Assembly (NCBI GenBank): GCA_030686995.1
Contig: CM060707.1
Location: 87,716,472-87,780,471, forward strand
Reading direction: 5' to 3'
DNA: 64,000 bases
Source: Artemisia argyi
Taxonomy: Eukaryota > Streptophyta > Magnoliopsida > Asterales > Asteraceae
Shown here: one piece after another, positions 35,291 through 48,171 of the stretch
Layout: each line of letters starts with the position of its first letter
Position numbering within the stretch: position 1 is the first letter of the stretch
The notes under the pieces: generated by a model
What the model was told of the DNA's origin: nothing
The model's database searches: none
Seen by the model: the letters and a program-made list of their open reading frames with translations, nothing else
Translations under genes and position numbers: made by a program

Positions 35291-37349
35291 TGTCACAACT
35301 CGTAATTTCATGTCCTGTTTCAAACGTCGAAATTCCAATTTTTATCTCGGAAAGTTACTATTCATTTTTACTATTCACAAAACACTATTCATGTCCGAAA
35401 TTTTTATTTCATATTCTCATAAGTTAAACTATTTTAACGGTAATCCGAGAGTTTGGCGCTCGTCGGATCATTTCTGCAAAAATCACGAAGCCGTGTCCGA
35501 GATTTACATTCAGGTTTAAACGTCCTTCCGGCACCCCGATATGTCCATAAAACAATATAAACAACAAAAATATGATTTTCTTTCATTTTACAACAATTCT
35601 AAAAGTTTTGGAATTTTACGTTTTTCAGTTCAGCGTTTTACGCGAATTACGCGTTTTTAACCTGCGTTTCCAGTTTTAACAGCGTTTAAGCAACCCGATG
35701 GAACTTACCATTCATTTTATATTTTATTATGGAGTATTTTGACAAGTTTAGTCATTCTTTCAAGTTTCATATTTTTACGATACCCGAATTTACGTTTCGC
35801 CATTTAAAACTTTACGTTTAGCGATTAACGGAACCAAAACCGACTCCGTGAACCAGATAACACCAAGCTTATCACATACTCATTCACTTTTACACATGTG
35901 CAACCCCCCCTCCAAAATATCTAGTCAACTTGACCAAGCATTTACTAAAATGCCATTGATTTAGATTTTTTATACATAAACACCTTTTTACACATATATA
36001 CTTAGATCAAAAATCAAAAACTCATTTTTCTTCACCTCTTTCTCTAAACCCACGACCCAATATCAATATACATGATCAAGTGATCATTTTTCAAAGTACA
36101 AAGCATCAAAGTTGTTCATTTCATCATCCTAATCAAGAATCTTACAACAAAAACACAAGAAACACAAGGTTTTGCCTCATCTAATCATCTAATATTTCAA
36201 AGTTGCGGCTAGTGTGCGCGCCTTGTTTTTCAGCTCATTACATGTTCAAGGTACCATCATATCAGGTGAGTCATAGCCCCACTTTTACTTGTTAATGACT
36301 TTATAAACTCTTTGGGGGAGATACATGCTTCAATACTTGTTTTATGCTGTTATACGATTTGAATTACTTATGGGGAAGAATACGTTGCTTTAACTATTTT
36401 TGTACAATGCCAAAGTATAAAGTTCTTACATTGCTTAAGTAGTCTTATTACCACGTCACGACAAGTCCCTTTTATTTCATGGACCGTTAATTACAGTACG
36501 AGCGAGAGTGAGTGAATAGATCTATTGAGGGTGACTCCTCCATTCGTGTTTGGGTTGCTCCAACGGAATTACGAATGCATTTCATGTCTAATATATTACG
36601 AGTGTTTGGTAAACACTCACTTGGGGCAAGTTTTAGTACGTCTAGCTTCGGGGTCATGAGCTTAAGAGCCAATGTGGGTTTCATTATTGAAATCTTAGTA
36701 CTTTACTTTATACTTGGGCTATTGTACATACAAAATTACTGATAAATTCCCGATACTTTTGCATCAAGTCTTACTACTGAAATACGATGCCTTTGCATCA
36801 AGTCTTATTACTGAAATACGATGCCTTTGCATCTACTTTATTACTGAATTACGAGGCTTTTGCACCAATCTTATTACTTTTGTTTACACAAACCAAACTT
36901 ATTACTTTTGGCAGTGGGTCGTAAACACACAGGTTACAAGTCTCTTATGACGGGACTTGGAACTGAGTGGATTTACGATGCCTTTGCTGGGACAACTTCA
37001 TACATATGCATTACATTCTTTTTCACAAGACTCTATGAACTCACCAACCTCGTGTTGACACTTTAGCATGTATTTTCAGGTTTTAAGCAATGGCATGCTA
37101 CAGGAGGTTTTGGCAGGGCATGGCATGGTCATAGAAGACTCTGATTTATTCATTTAGGGACCGTTCTAAATTATTTTTAGAGCCTACTTCCGCATTACTT
37201 TTAACAATGTAAATTCAACATTTTGATTTAACTATTTTATTCAAAATGATTCAAGTGCAAACCATTTTTGAACTTGTGTCGAGATACCAATTGAGTTACA
37301 CCCCAGCTACATGTATGATTCCGCTGGACCCGATTTTGGGGGTGTGACA
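35291..37349 (+). mobile_element. D LTR2
   Basis: Inner-type LTR (2059 bp, four minisatellite units), almost identical to LTR3. Inner-type bases include CAACCCCCC near 35902 and TTCAAGGTACC near 36245. Confidence 0.95.
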
Positions 37350-38069
37350 GATTGGTATCAGAGCTTTGGCTATAGCGAACTAAGTGTTTTTAAAACCTAG
37401 ACTATAGCTACTTTTACGAAAAACTTAACCCTATGACCGTCACGTGCCTGCCTGCCAAGCTGAAGCCTCACTTGTGGTTTGTTGCTGACTTAGGTGATGA
37501 GATTTGTGTCTCATTATCTGGTACATTATGTTCATCTATTCTAGTTGATTACTATCATTGTCTTTCATAAGCATGTTCACGTATCATATATGTCACCCTG
37601 TTATGTTTCACCTTGCATAGTTTCATCATTTGACCTCGAGTTTGGTCACCTGCCTTAGTCTTTCTGTACGTCTTGGTATTTGTGAAGGACATAGTCTTAG
37701 TATAACTGAGCTGAGTATTTCAAAATTCATGGAACCTCGGTGGAATATAGACTAGTCACCTATATTCAACCCGGGATAGTGGGACATAGGCTGACTACCT
37801 ATGTCTGACTCAGAAATGAATTTTGCAACACTGAGAATGGTTATAATAAAATTTTGTCTGGATTGAATCCTTTACTCATTTTCCAAATGTTTCATGCATG
37901 TGTGAGTATACCCTAGTTGTCAGAACATTCATACTTTTCATCACCTCGTGAACCGCCGTCTGGAAGCACGTCAACTGGTCATTTCGTCTCATGAATCTTC
38001 ACCTTTATAACACTTCTGAGACCAACATTAACTGAACTTCGGGATGAAGTTCCTTTTAGAGGGGAAGAA
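37350..38069 (+). other. D internal segment 2
   Basis: 720 bp, same layout as segment 1; PBS 37353-37364, purine tract before 38070. Differs from segment 1 at one site noticed (ACTATCATTG vs ACTGTCATTG). Confidence 0.92.
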
Positions 38070-40128
38070 TGTCACAACTCGTAATTTCATGTCCTGTTTC
38101 AAACGTCGAAATTCCAATTTTTATCTCGGAAAGTTACTATTCATTTTTACTATTCACAAAACACTATTCATGTCCGAAATTTTTATTTCATATTCTCATA
38201 AGTTAAACTATTTTAACGGTAATCCGAGAGTTTGGCGCTCGTCGGATCATTTCTGCAAAAATCACGAAGCCGTGTCCGAGATTTACATTCAGGTTTAAAC
38301 GTCCTTCCGGCACCCCGATATGTCCATAAAACAATATAAACAACAAAAATATGATTTTCTTTCATTTTACAACAATTCTAAAAGTTTTGGAATTTTACGT
38401 TTTTCAGTTCAGCGTTTTACGCGAATTACGCGTTTTTAACCTGCGTTTCCAGTTTTAACAGCGTTTAAGCAACCCGATGGAACTTACCATTCATTTTATA
38501 TTTTATTATGGAGTATTTTGACAAGTTTAGTCATTCTTTCAAGTTTCATATTTTTACGATACCCGAATTTACGTTTCGCCATTTAAAACTTTACGTTTAG
38601 CGATTAACGGAACCAAAACCGACTCCGTGAACCAGATAACACCAAGCTTATCACATACTCATTCACTTTTACACATGTGCAACCCCCCCTCCAAAATATC
38701 TAGTCAACTTGACCAAGCATTTACTAAAATGCCATTGATTTAGATTTTTTATACATAAACACCTTTTTACACATATATACTTAGATCAAAAATCAAAAAC
38801 TCATTTTTCTTCACCTCTTTCTCTAAACCCACGACCCAATATCAATATACATGATCAAGTGATCATTTTTCAAAGTACAAAGCATCAAAGTTGTTCATTT
38901 CATCATCCTAATCAAGAATCTTACAACAAAAACACAAGAAACACAAGGTTTTGCCTCATCTAATCATCTAATATTTCAAAGTTGTGGCTAGTGTGCGCGC
39001 CTTGTTTTTCAGCTCATTACATGTTCAAGGTACCATCATATCAGGTGAGTCATAGCCCCACTTTTACTTGTTAATGACTTTATAAACTCTTTGGGGGAGA
39101 TACATGCTTCAATACTTGTTTTATGCTGTTATACGATTTGAATTACTTATGGGGAAGAATACGTTGCTTTAACTATTTTTGTACAATGCCAAAGTATAAA
39201 GTTCTTACATTGCTTAAGTAGTCTTATTACCACGTCACGACAAGTCCCTTTTATTTCATGGACCGTTAATTACAGTACGAGCGAGAGTGAGTGAATAGAT
39301 CTATTGAGGGTGACTCCTCCATTCGTGTTTGGGTTGCTCCAACGGAATTACGAATGCATTTCATGTCTAATATATTACGAGTGTTTGGTAAACACTCACT
39401 TGGGGCAAGTTTTAGTACGTCTAGCTTCGGGGTCATGAGCTTAAGAGCCAATGTGGGTTTCATTATTGAAATCTTAGTACTTTACTTTATACTTGGGCTA
39501 TTGTACATACAAAATTACTGATAAATTCCCGATACTTTTGCATCAAGTCTTACTACTGAAATACGATGCCTTTGCATCAAGTCTTATTACTGAAATACGA
39601 TGCCTTTGCATCTACTTTATTACTGAATTACGAGGCTTTTGCACCAATCTTATTACTTTTGTTTACACAAACCAAACTTATTACTTTTGGCAGTGGGTCG
39701 TAAACACACAGGTTACAAGTCTCTTATGACGGGACTTGGAACTGAGTGGATTTACGATGCCTTTGCTGGGACAACTTCATACATATGCATTACATTCTTT
39801 TTCACAAGACTCTATGAACTCACCAACCTCGTGTTGACACTTTAGCATGTATTTTCAGGTTTTAAGCAATGGCATGCTACAGGAGGTTTTGGCAGGGCAT
39901 GGCATGGTCATAGAAGACTCTGATTTATTCATTTAGGGACCGTTCTAAATTATTTTTAGAGCCTACTTCCGCATTACTTTTAACAATGTAAATTCAACAT
40001 TTTGATTTAACTATTTTATTCAAAATGATTCAAGTGCAAACCATTTTTGAACTTGTGTCGAGATACCAATTGAGTTACACCCCAGCTACATGTATGATTC
40101 CGCTGGACCCGATTTTGGGGGTGTGACA
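38070..40128 (+). mobile_element. D LTR3
   Basis: Inner-type LTR, 2059 bp, nearly identical to LTR2 (one difference noted: GTTGTGGCTAG near 38983 vs GTTGCGGCTAG). Confidence 0.95.
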
Positions 40129-40848
40129 GATTGGTATCAGAGCTTTGGCTATAGCGAACTAAGTGTTTTTAAAACCTAGACTATAGCTACTTTTACGAAA
40201 AACTTAACCCTATGACCGTCACGTGCCTGCCTGCCAAGCTGAAGCCTCACTTGTGGTTTGTTGCTGACTTAGGTGATGAGATTTGTGTCTCATTATCTGG
40301 TACATTATGTTCATCTATTCTAGTTGATTACTATCATTGTCTTTCATAAGCATGTTCACGTATCATATATGTCACCCTGTTATGTTTCACCTTGCATAGT
40401 TTCATCATTTGACCTCGAGTTTGGTCACCTGCCTTAGTCTTTCTGTACGTCTTGGTATTTGTGAAGGACATAGTCTTAGTATAACTGAGCTGAGTATTTC
40501 AAAATTCATGGAACCTCGGTGGAATATAGACTAGTCACCTATATTCAACCCGGGATAGTGGGACATAGGCTGACTACCTATGTCTGACTCAGAAATGAAT
40601 TTTGCAACACTGAGAATGGTTATAATAAAATTTTGTCTGGATTGAATCCTTTACTCATTTTCCAAATGTTTCATGCATGTGTGAGTATACCCTAGTTGTC
40701 AGAACATTCATACTTTTCATCACCTCGTGAACCGCCGTCTGGAAGCACGTCAACTGGTCATTTCGTCTCATGAATCTTCACCTTTATAACACTTCTGAGA
40801 CCAACATTAACTGAACTTCGGGATGAAGTTCCTTTTAGAGGGGAAGAA
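40129..40848 (+). other. D internal segment 3
   Basis: 720 bp, like segment 2; PBS 40132-40143, purine tract before 40849. Confidence 0.92.
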
Positions 40849-42941
40849 TGTCACAACTCGTAATTTCATGTCCTGTTTCAAACGTCGAAATTCCAATTTT
40901 TATCTCGGAAAGTTACTATTCATTTTTACTATTCACAAAACACTATTCATGTCCGAAATTTTTATTTCATATTCTCATAAGTTAAACTATTTTAACGGTA
41001 ATCCGAGAGTTTGGCGCTCGTCGGATCATTTCTGCAAAAATCACGAAGCCGTGTCCGAGATTTACATTCAGGTTTAAACGTCCTTCCGGCACCCCGATAT
41101 GTCCATAAAACAATATAAACAACAAAAATATGATTTTCTTTCATTTTACAACAATTCTAAAAGTTTTGGAATTTTACGTTTTTCAGTTCAGCGTTTTACG
41201 CGAATTACGCGTTTTTAACCTGCGTTTCCAGTTTTAACAGCGTTTAAGCAACCCGATGGAACTTACCATTCATTTTATATTTTATTATGGAGTATTTTGA
41301 CAAGTTTAGTCATTCTTTCAAGTTTCATATTTTTACGATACCCGAATTTACGTTTCGCGATTTAAAACTTTACGTTTAGCGATTAACGGAACCAAAACCG
41401 ACTCCGTGAACCAGATAACACCAAGCTTATCACATACTCATTCACTTTTACACATGTGCAGCCCCCCCTCCAAAATATCTAGTCAACTTGACCAAGTATT
41501 TACTAAAATGCCATTGATTTAGATTTTTTATACATAAACACCTTTTTACACATATATACTTAGATCAAAAATCAAAAACTCATTTTTCTTCACCTCTTTC
41601 TCTAAACCCACGACCCAATATCAATATACATGATCAAGTGATCATTTTTCAAAGTACAAAGCATCAAAGTTGTTCATTTCATCATCCTAATCAAGAATCT
41701 TACAACAAAAACACAAGAAACACAAGGTTTTGCCTCATCTAATCATCTAATATTTCAAAGTTGCGGCTAGTGTGCGCGCCTTGTTTTTCAGCTCATTACA
41801 TGTTCATGGTACCATCATATCAGGTGAGTCATAGCCCCACTTTTACTTGTTAATGACTTTATAAACTCTTTGGGGGAGATACATGCTTCAATACTTGTTT
41901 TATGCTGTTATACGATTTGAATTACTTATGGGGAAGAATACGTTGCTTTAACTATTTTTGTACAATGCCAAAGTATAAAGTTCTTACATTGCTTAAGTAG
42001 TCTTATTACCACGTCACGACAAGTCCCCTTTATTTCATGGACCGTTAATTACAGTACGAGCGAGAGTGAGTGAATAGATCTATTGAGGGTGACTCCTCCA
42101 TTCGTGTTTGGGTTGCTCCAACGGAATTACGAATGCATTTCATGTCTAATATATTACGAGTGTTTGGTAAACACTCACTTGGGGCAAGTTTTAGTACGTC
42201 TAGCTTCTGGGTCATGAGCTTAAGAGCCAATGTGGGTTTCATTATTGAAATCTTAGTACTTTACTTTATACTTGGGCTATTGTACATACAAAATTACTGA
42301 TAAATTCCCGATACTTTTGCATCAAGTCTTACTACTGAAATACGATGCCTTTGCATCAAGTCTTATTACTGAAGTACGATGCCTTTGCATCACGTCTTAT
42401 TATTGAAATACAATGCCTTTGCATCTACTTTATTACTGAATTACGAGGCTTTTGCACCAATCTTATTACTTTTGTTTACACAAACCAAACTTATTACTTT
42501 TGGCAGTGGGTCGTAAACACACAGGTTACAAGTCTCTTATGACGGGACTTGGAACTGAGTGGATTTACGATGCCTTTGCTGGGACAACTTCATACATATG
42601 CATTACATTCTTTTTCACAAGACTCTATGAACTCACCAACCTCGGGTTGACACTTTAGCATGTATTTTCAGGTTTTAAGCAATGGCATGCTACAGGAGGT
42701 TTTGGCAGGGCATGGCATGGTCATAGAAGACTCTGATTTATTCATTTAGGGACCGTTCTAAATTATTTTTAGAGCCTACTTCCGCATTACTTTTAACAAT
42801 GTAAATTCAACATTTTGATTTAACTATTTTATTCAAAATGATTCAAGTGCAAACCATTTTTGAACTTGTGTCGAGATACCAATTGAGTTACACCCCAGCT
42901 ACATGTATGATTCCGCTGGACCCGATTTTGGGGGTGTGACA
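40849..42941 (+). mobile_element. D LTR4 (chimeric)
   Basis: The first 500 bp carry inner-type bases (ACAACAATTC, AACCTGCG); from CGCGATTT (about 41357) on it carries outer-type bases shared with LTR1 (CAGCCCCCC at 41460, five minisatellite units). Ends TGTGACA before TSD ACATC. Confidence 0.93.
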
Positions 42942-42946
42942 ACATC

Positions 42947-44696
42947 ACAACACAATGGTTCCACATTGACCTTTGAAGATCTTCAAGAGATCAGTGATGA
43001 TGATCTTGAAGAAATGGACATAAAATGGCAGCTTTTACTTCTTAGCATGAGGGCTAAGAAATATTTGATGAGGACTGGAAAGAAGATTGTCATCAATGGA
43101 AATGAACCTGCTGGGTATGAGAAGTCTAAAGTGGAGTGCTACAACTGCCACATGAAGGGTCACTACTCAAGAGAATGTAGAAGACCAAAGAAGCAGGGTG
43201 ATAAGGGAAGAGGTTTTGAGAACAAGAACAGGGGAAACAATGAGAACAAGAGCAAGGAAGTAGACATCACTGAAACAAAAGCTATGGTAGCTATTGATGG
43301 GCAGGGTTTTGATTGGAGCTTTATGGGTGAAGAAGAGTCATCCTCAAATGAAATGGCTTTAAAGGCTCTCTCCAATCCTGAAGTACAAATTACTAAATGT
43401 TCTGCTACTTGTGAAGTTTTTAAAGAACTAGAAATCTTAAGAAAAGTTTATGATGAACTGAAAGTAGAAGAAAGAAAAACTCATCAAGACCTAGTTAATC
43501 ATAAGTGTGGTATGTCCAAACTTGAAAAACAGATAATTCACTTTAGAGAAAATGAACTCACCTTTTCTGACACAAAAGCTATTCTTAATAGAGACATACT
43601 TCTTAAAGATGCTGAAATAAACCTGTTAAGAACTGAGTTTGCTAAAGTGAAACAAGTAAAAGATAATATTCAACTAACTGTTACAACATTAGAAAATGCT
43701 TCTGCATGTACTAAAAGTATAGTTGAGAACCAAATGAACAAGAAAATCAAATCTGGGATTGGATACAACACATGTCCACCTCCTTACAGAGGAATTCTCT
43801 GTCCCCCAGGTTTAGATCTTGCTGAATCAGGTTTACATGAACTCACAAATAAACCACTAAAAAAAGTAAAACCTGTAGAAAATAGTGAACCTTTTGAGAG
43901 TACAAGTGATCCTTCACTCTCCAAAGAAAAGGTGCTCACTGATAAGAGCTCAGATGTTACAACTATTGAAGGTTGTACATCTGATGAGAATGGAAAAGAG
44001 ATTGTTTCTAAGAAAGGAAACAAAGTAGGACCAATCAGTCCTAAAAGTGTAGAAAGTATCACAAAGACTAAAGTTGTTCTAAAAATAGTTGAATGATGTG
44101 CTAAGTGTAATAGCAAACCTAGAGGTAGTCAAAGAAATTGGAACAATCTTAAGTCACATCAACTTGGTGATAACTTTGTTTTGTACAATAAGGCATGCTA
44201 TTACTGTGGTAGTTTTAATCATACTCATGCTTATTGTAACAATTGGGTTTCTGGGAGTACATCAAAGTCTAAAACAAGTAAAACAAACCCCAGAAAAGGT
44301 TTTGTGAAATCTAACACACCAAAAGACAATCATACTGTTAGACCAAATGAGCCTGTTTACCCAAAATTCACTACTAAGGGTGCAAGTAATACTTTCAAAC
44401 ATACACCAAAAGTTGTGAAAAGTCATATTGAAAGGAATTTTGTGGATAAAACACAAGACTGGAGACCAAAACCAAAAGGTCCTGCTAGACCATATGGTCC
44501 TGCTAGACCAAATGGTACTGCCAAATTTGGTACTGTTAGACCAAAAACCACAAAATGTGTCAAATATGAAAATGCTGTTAAGTCCTCAGCATGTTGGATT
44601 TGGAGACCACTCCAATCAAATGGTGCATCAACAGTCCTAAAAAGGTTTGATTACATTGATGCACGAGGCAAACCCAAGTCAGTTATGGCTTAGGTA
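42947..44696 (+). pseudogene. Element C gag, remainder with two zinc knuckles
   Basis: In frame with 31636-32477. Contains FEDLQEISDDDLEEMDIKWQ, zinc knuckle CYNCHMKGHYSREC (43138-43180), a Lys/Asn/Gly-rich stretch, a long Glu/Lys-rich region likely to be coiled coil (about 43420-43720), and a second knuckle-like CYYCGSFNHTHAYC (44200-44240). A TGA at 44094-44096 lies before CAKC, and TAG near 44691-44693 replaces Trp. One extra C near 44697-44700 shifts the frame into protease. GPARP/GTA repeats at 44478-44540 are the coding form of the dispersed GGTACTGC word. Confidence 0.9.
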
Positions 44697-46197
44697 CCCC
44701 AAGGAAACTAATATGTGTATACATGTGCAGGAACATTCAAATGATATTGCAGATCAAGGATATGTCGATAGTGGATGTTCAAGGCACATGACAGGCAACA
44801 TGTCTTACCTCACAGACTTCAAATCATTTGATGGAGGATATGTTACCTTTGGGGGAGGAATCAAAGGAAAGATTACTAGTAAAGGTACAATTAAAACCAG
44901 TAAATTAGATTTTGAAAATGTGTACTTTGTGAAAGAACTACAGTTTAATCTCTTAAGTGTCTCACAAATGTGTGACACAAAGAACAAAGTTCTTTTTACT
45001 GACACTGAATGCATTGTACTTTCTCCTAATTTTAAAATTCCTGATGAAAGTCAGATTCTTCTTAAAATCCCTAGAAAGAACAATATGTACATTGTTGATT
45101 TAAAGAACATTGTTCCTAAAGAGAGTTTAACCTGTCTAGTAGCAAAAGCCTCATTGGATGAATCTATGCTTTGGCATAGAAGACTTGGTCATGTAAACTT
45201 TAAAACAATCAATACAATTGCAAAATATGATTTGGTTAGAGGTTTACCCAAAAAGATTTTTCAAAATGACCAAACTTGTGTTGATTGTCTAAAAGGCAAA
45301 CAACATAGAGCTTCTTGTAAGCCCAAGACCCATAACTCAATTTCTCAAGCTTTATACATGCTTCATATGGACCTCTTTGGTCCTACTTCTGTGAATAGCT
45401 TGAACGGTAAAAGATATTGTCTTGTAGTTACTGATGATTACAGCAGATTCTCTTGGGTTTTCTTTTTAAGAACTAAGGATGAAACAAGTGAGATCCTTAA
45501 GTCCTACATTACAGGGATAGAAAACCAAATAGATAAGAAAGTAAAAGTAATCAGATGTGACAATGGGACAGAATTCAAGAATAGAGTTATGGATGAATTT
45601 TGCAAAGAAAAAGGAATAAAAAGAGAATATAGTGTAGCTAGAACCCCACAGCAAAATGGAGTAGCAGAAAGGAAAAATAGAACACTTATAGAGGCTGCTA
45701 GAACAATGCTAGTAGATTCTAAGTTGCCTGTTTCATTTTGGGCTGAAGCAGTAGGTACTGCTTGTTATGTACAGAATAGGGTTCTTGTGATTAAACCTCA
45801 TAGAAAGACTCCTTATGAACTTTTGTTTGGTAGAACACCATCTCTAAGTTTTATGAGACCTTTTGGATGTCATGTCACTATTCTCAATACCAAAGATCAT
45901 CTAGGAAAGTTTGAAGGAAAAGCTGATGAAGGCTACATGATAGGGTATTCTTTGCAAAGTAAGGCCTATAGGGTGTATAAATGCACTAGGCTAGTGGAAG
46001 AAAACTTACACATAGAGTTCCAAGAGAAACTACCAAATGTTGCAGGCACTGGACCAGATTGGTGTTTTGACATTGATAAGCTTTCAGAATCTATGAATTA
46101 TGTGCCTGTCACAGGTACAAATGCTAATGATAATGCAGGTTTTGAAGACAATGATGAAACAACTGAGGATCAAGATTACATCTTGATGCCAATTTAG
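44697..46197 (+). pseudogene. Element C protease and integrase
   Basis: Protease motif VDSGCSRHMTGN (44764-44799). Pre-integrase zinc region MLWHRRLGHVNF and CVDCLKGKQ. Integrase core: HMDLFGP (first Asp), IRCDNGTEF (second Asp), GVAERKNRTL (Glu), then FWAEAV and the FGCHVTILN region. The stretch is open from the frameshift to TAG at 46195-46197, probably from CAG. Order before RT is diagnostic of Ty1/copia. Confidence 0.94.
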
Positions 46198-46731
46198 ACA
46201 GAATTGGATTCATCTTCAAGTCATGGAGAGCCTTCAAATATTACAAATGAAAGTGTTGAAGATGATCATGGAACTCAAGATCAAGGGAATCAACAAAATG
46301 AAAATGGTACTGCCAATTCACAAGATGGTACTGCCAGTTCAACTGATGGTACTGCCAGTTCACAAATTGGTCCTGCTGAACCATTAAATGTTCTATCAGA
46401 TGATTCCTTACTAGAAGATGTAGGGATTGGAAACCTTCCAATTTCCTATGATGTTCCTACAACACACAACACAAGAATTCTCAAAGATCACTCCATTGAT
46501 AATGTGATTGGCAGCATTGATTCTGGTGTTAAAACAAGAACTCAAGTCTTATCTTCAGACAAAGATGGGTTTGTCCTAGCTGTGTATGAAGAAAAGAACC
46601 ATGAAGTTGCCCACATATGCCTGTTTTCATGCTTTCTCTCTCAAGTAGAACCCAAAAACATTACAAAATCCTTAGATGATTCAAGCTGGGTTGAAGCAAT
46701 GCAAGAAGAGCTACTTCAATTCAAACTGTAG
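46198..46731 (+). pseudogene. Element C integrase-RT linker with GTA repeats
   Basis: Ser/Asn/Gln-rich linker with three NGTA/DGTAS-type repeats (46305-46375) encoded by GGTACTGCCAG words. The C-terminal end (ITKSLDDSSWVEAMQEELLQF) is the usual start of copia RT. Ends at TAG 46729-46731 (CAG in the family). Confidence 0.9.
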
Positions 46732-47682
46732 AAGGTTTGGGTACTGGTTGATTTGCCCAAAGGTTACAGGGAAATTGGAACCAAATGGGTTTTCAGAAAT
46801 AAGAAAGATGAAAAGGGAATAGTGATCAAAAACAAAGCCAGATTGGTGGCCCAAGGGTATACTCAAGAAGAAGGAGTGGATTATGAAGAAGTTTTTGCTC
46901 CAGTTGCAAGAATTGAAGCAATTAGGCTATTCTTGGCCTATGCTTCTTTCATAGGCTTCACTGTCTACCAAATGGATGTCAAAAGTTCCTTTTTATATGG
47001 TACTATTAAAGAAGAGGTGTATGTTTCTCAACCTCCAGGCTTCATTGATGCAGAATATCCAGACAAGGTGTACAAGGTTACCAAAGCTCTTTATGGTCTA
47101 CACCAAGCTCCCAGGGCATGGTATAAAACATTGGCTTTCTATTTATTGGAAAATGGATTTCAAAGAGGCAAGATTGATCCAACTTTGTTCATCAAAAGAA
47201 CAAAAAAAGACATCTTGCTGGTGCAGATTTATGTTGATGACATTATCTTCGGATCCACAAATCAGGAATTGTGTGTAGAGTTTGAAAAACTTATGCATAG
47301 TAAGTTTGAAATGAGTTCCATGGGGGAACTTACTTTCTTTCTGGGTCTCCAAGTGAAACAATCAAATGAAGGCATATTTATCAGCCAAGATAAGTATGTA
47401 GCTGAGATCCTAAGGAAATTTGGGTTAGCAGATTCAAAGGTTGCAAGTACACTAATGGATCCAGAAAAGGGGTTACACAAAGATGCTGAGGGTGAAGATG
47501 TTGATATGCACAACTACAAATCAATGATTGGGTCACTAATGTACCTTACATCATCAAGACCAGATATCATGTTCTCAGTGTGTGTATGTGCAAGGTTTCA
47601 AGTAAATCCAAAAGTTTCTCATCTCACTGCAGTCAAAAGGATCTTCAGATACCTAAAAGGCCAGCCTAAGTTGGGTCTATGA
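46732..47682 (+). pseudogene. Element C reverse transcriptase
   Basis: [65 protein letters not shown], and the active site YVDDIIFGS (YVDD at 47230-47241), then FFLGLQVKQ and the connection [10 protein letters not shown]. Open except for TGA at 47680-47682 (TGG to TGA). Catalytic residues are intact. Confidence 0.95.
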
Positions 47683-48171
47683 TATCCAAGGGAATCATCT
47701 TTTGATTTGGTAGCTTACTCAGATAGTGACTATGCTGGTGCAACCCTAGACAGAAAATCCACAACTGGTGGATGTCAATTTCTTGGCTGCAGACTCATAT
47801 CGTGGCAATGCAAGAAGCAAACAATGGTGACCAACTCTACAACTGAAGCAGAATATATTGCAAGTGCAAGTTGTTGTGGCCAAGTTCTTTGGATCCAGAA
47901 TCAATTGCTTGACTATGGGTACAATTTTATTAACACCATTATTTACATTGACAACAGCAGTACTATTTGTATCATTAAAAATCCAGTTCAACATTCAAAA
48001 ACAAAACACATTGAAATCAGACACCATTTCATAAGAGATTGCAATGAGAAAAGGTTAATACAAGTTGTCAAAATTGATTCTGAAAATAATTTTGCAGACC
48101 TTCTCACCAAATCTTTTGATTTAGGTAGGTTTAAATACCTGGTAGCAGGTATTGGTATGATAAATATTTGA
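47683..48171 (+). pseudogene. Element C RNase H
   Basis: AYSDSDYAG (first Asp), RKSTTGGCQFLG, TTEAEYIA (Glu), DNSSTICI (Asp), KHIEIRHHFIRD, and the end DLLTKSFDLGRFKYLV. Open from the TGA at 47680 to the stop at 48169-48171. Copia RNase H with all catalytic residues visible. Confidence 0.94.

Larger units (their letters stand above)
32478..42941 (+). mobile_element. Element D: non-autonomous array of four LTRs and three internal segments
   Basis: LTR1 32478-34570 (2093 bp), LTR2 35291-37349 (2059), LTR3 38070-40128 (2059), LTR4 40849-42941 (2093). Each pair is separated by a 720-bp internal segment with an initiator-Met PBS at its start and a purine tract (AGAGGGGAAGAA) at its end. The target duplication ACATC occurs only at the outer ends (32473-32477, 42942-42946). 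LTR ends are TGTCACA/TGTGACA. No gag or pol remains. LTR likeness to E and the purine-tract context suggest descent from a Ty3/gypsy chromovirus that would supply proteins. Copies are almost identical, so the array is recent. Confidence 0.93.

Noticed and set aside
32478..42941. 2.8-kb tandem satellite
   Set aside because: Each unit has LTR ends, PBS and polypurine tract, and the array has an outer 5-bp target duplication, so it is a retrotransposon array.
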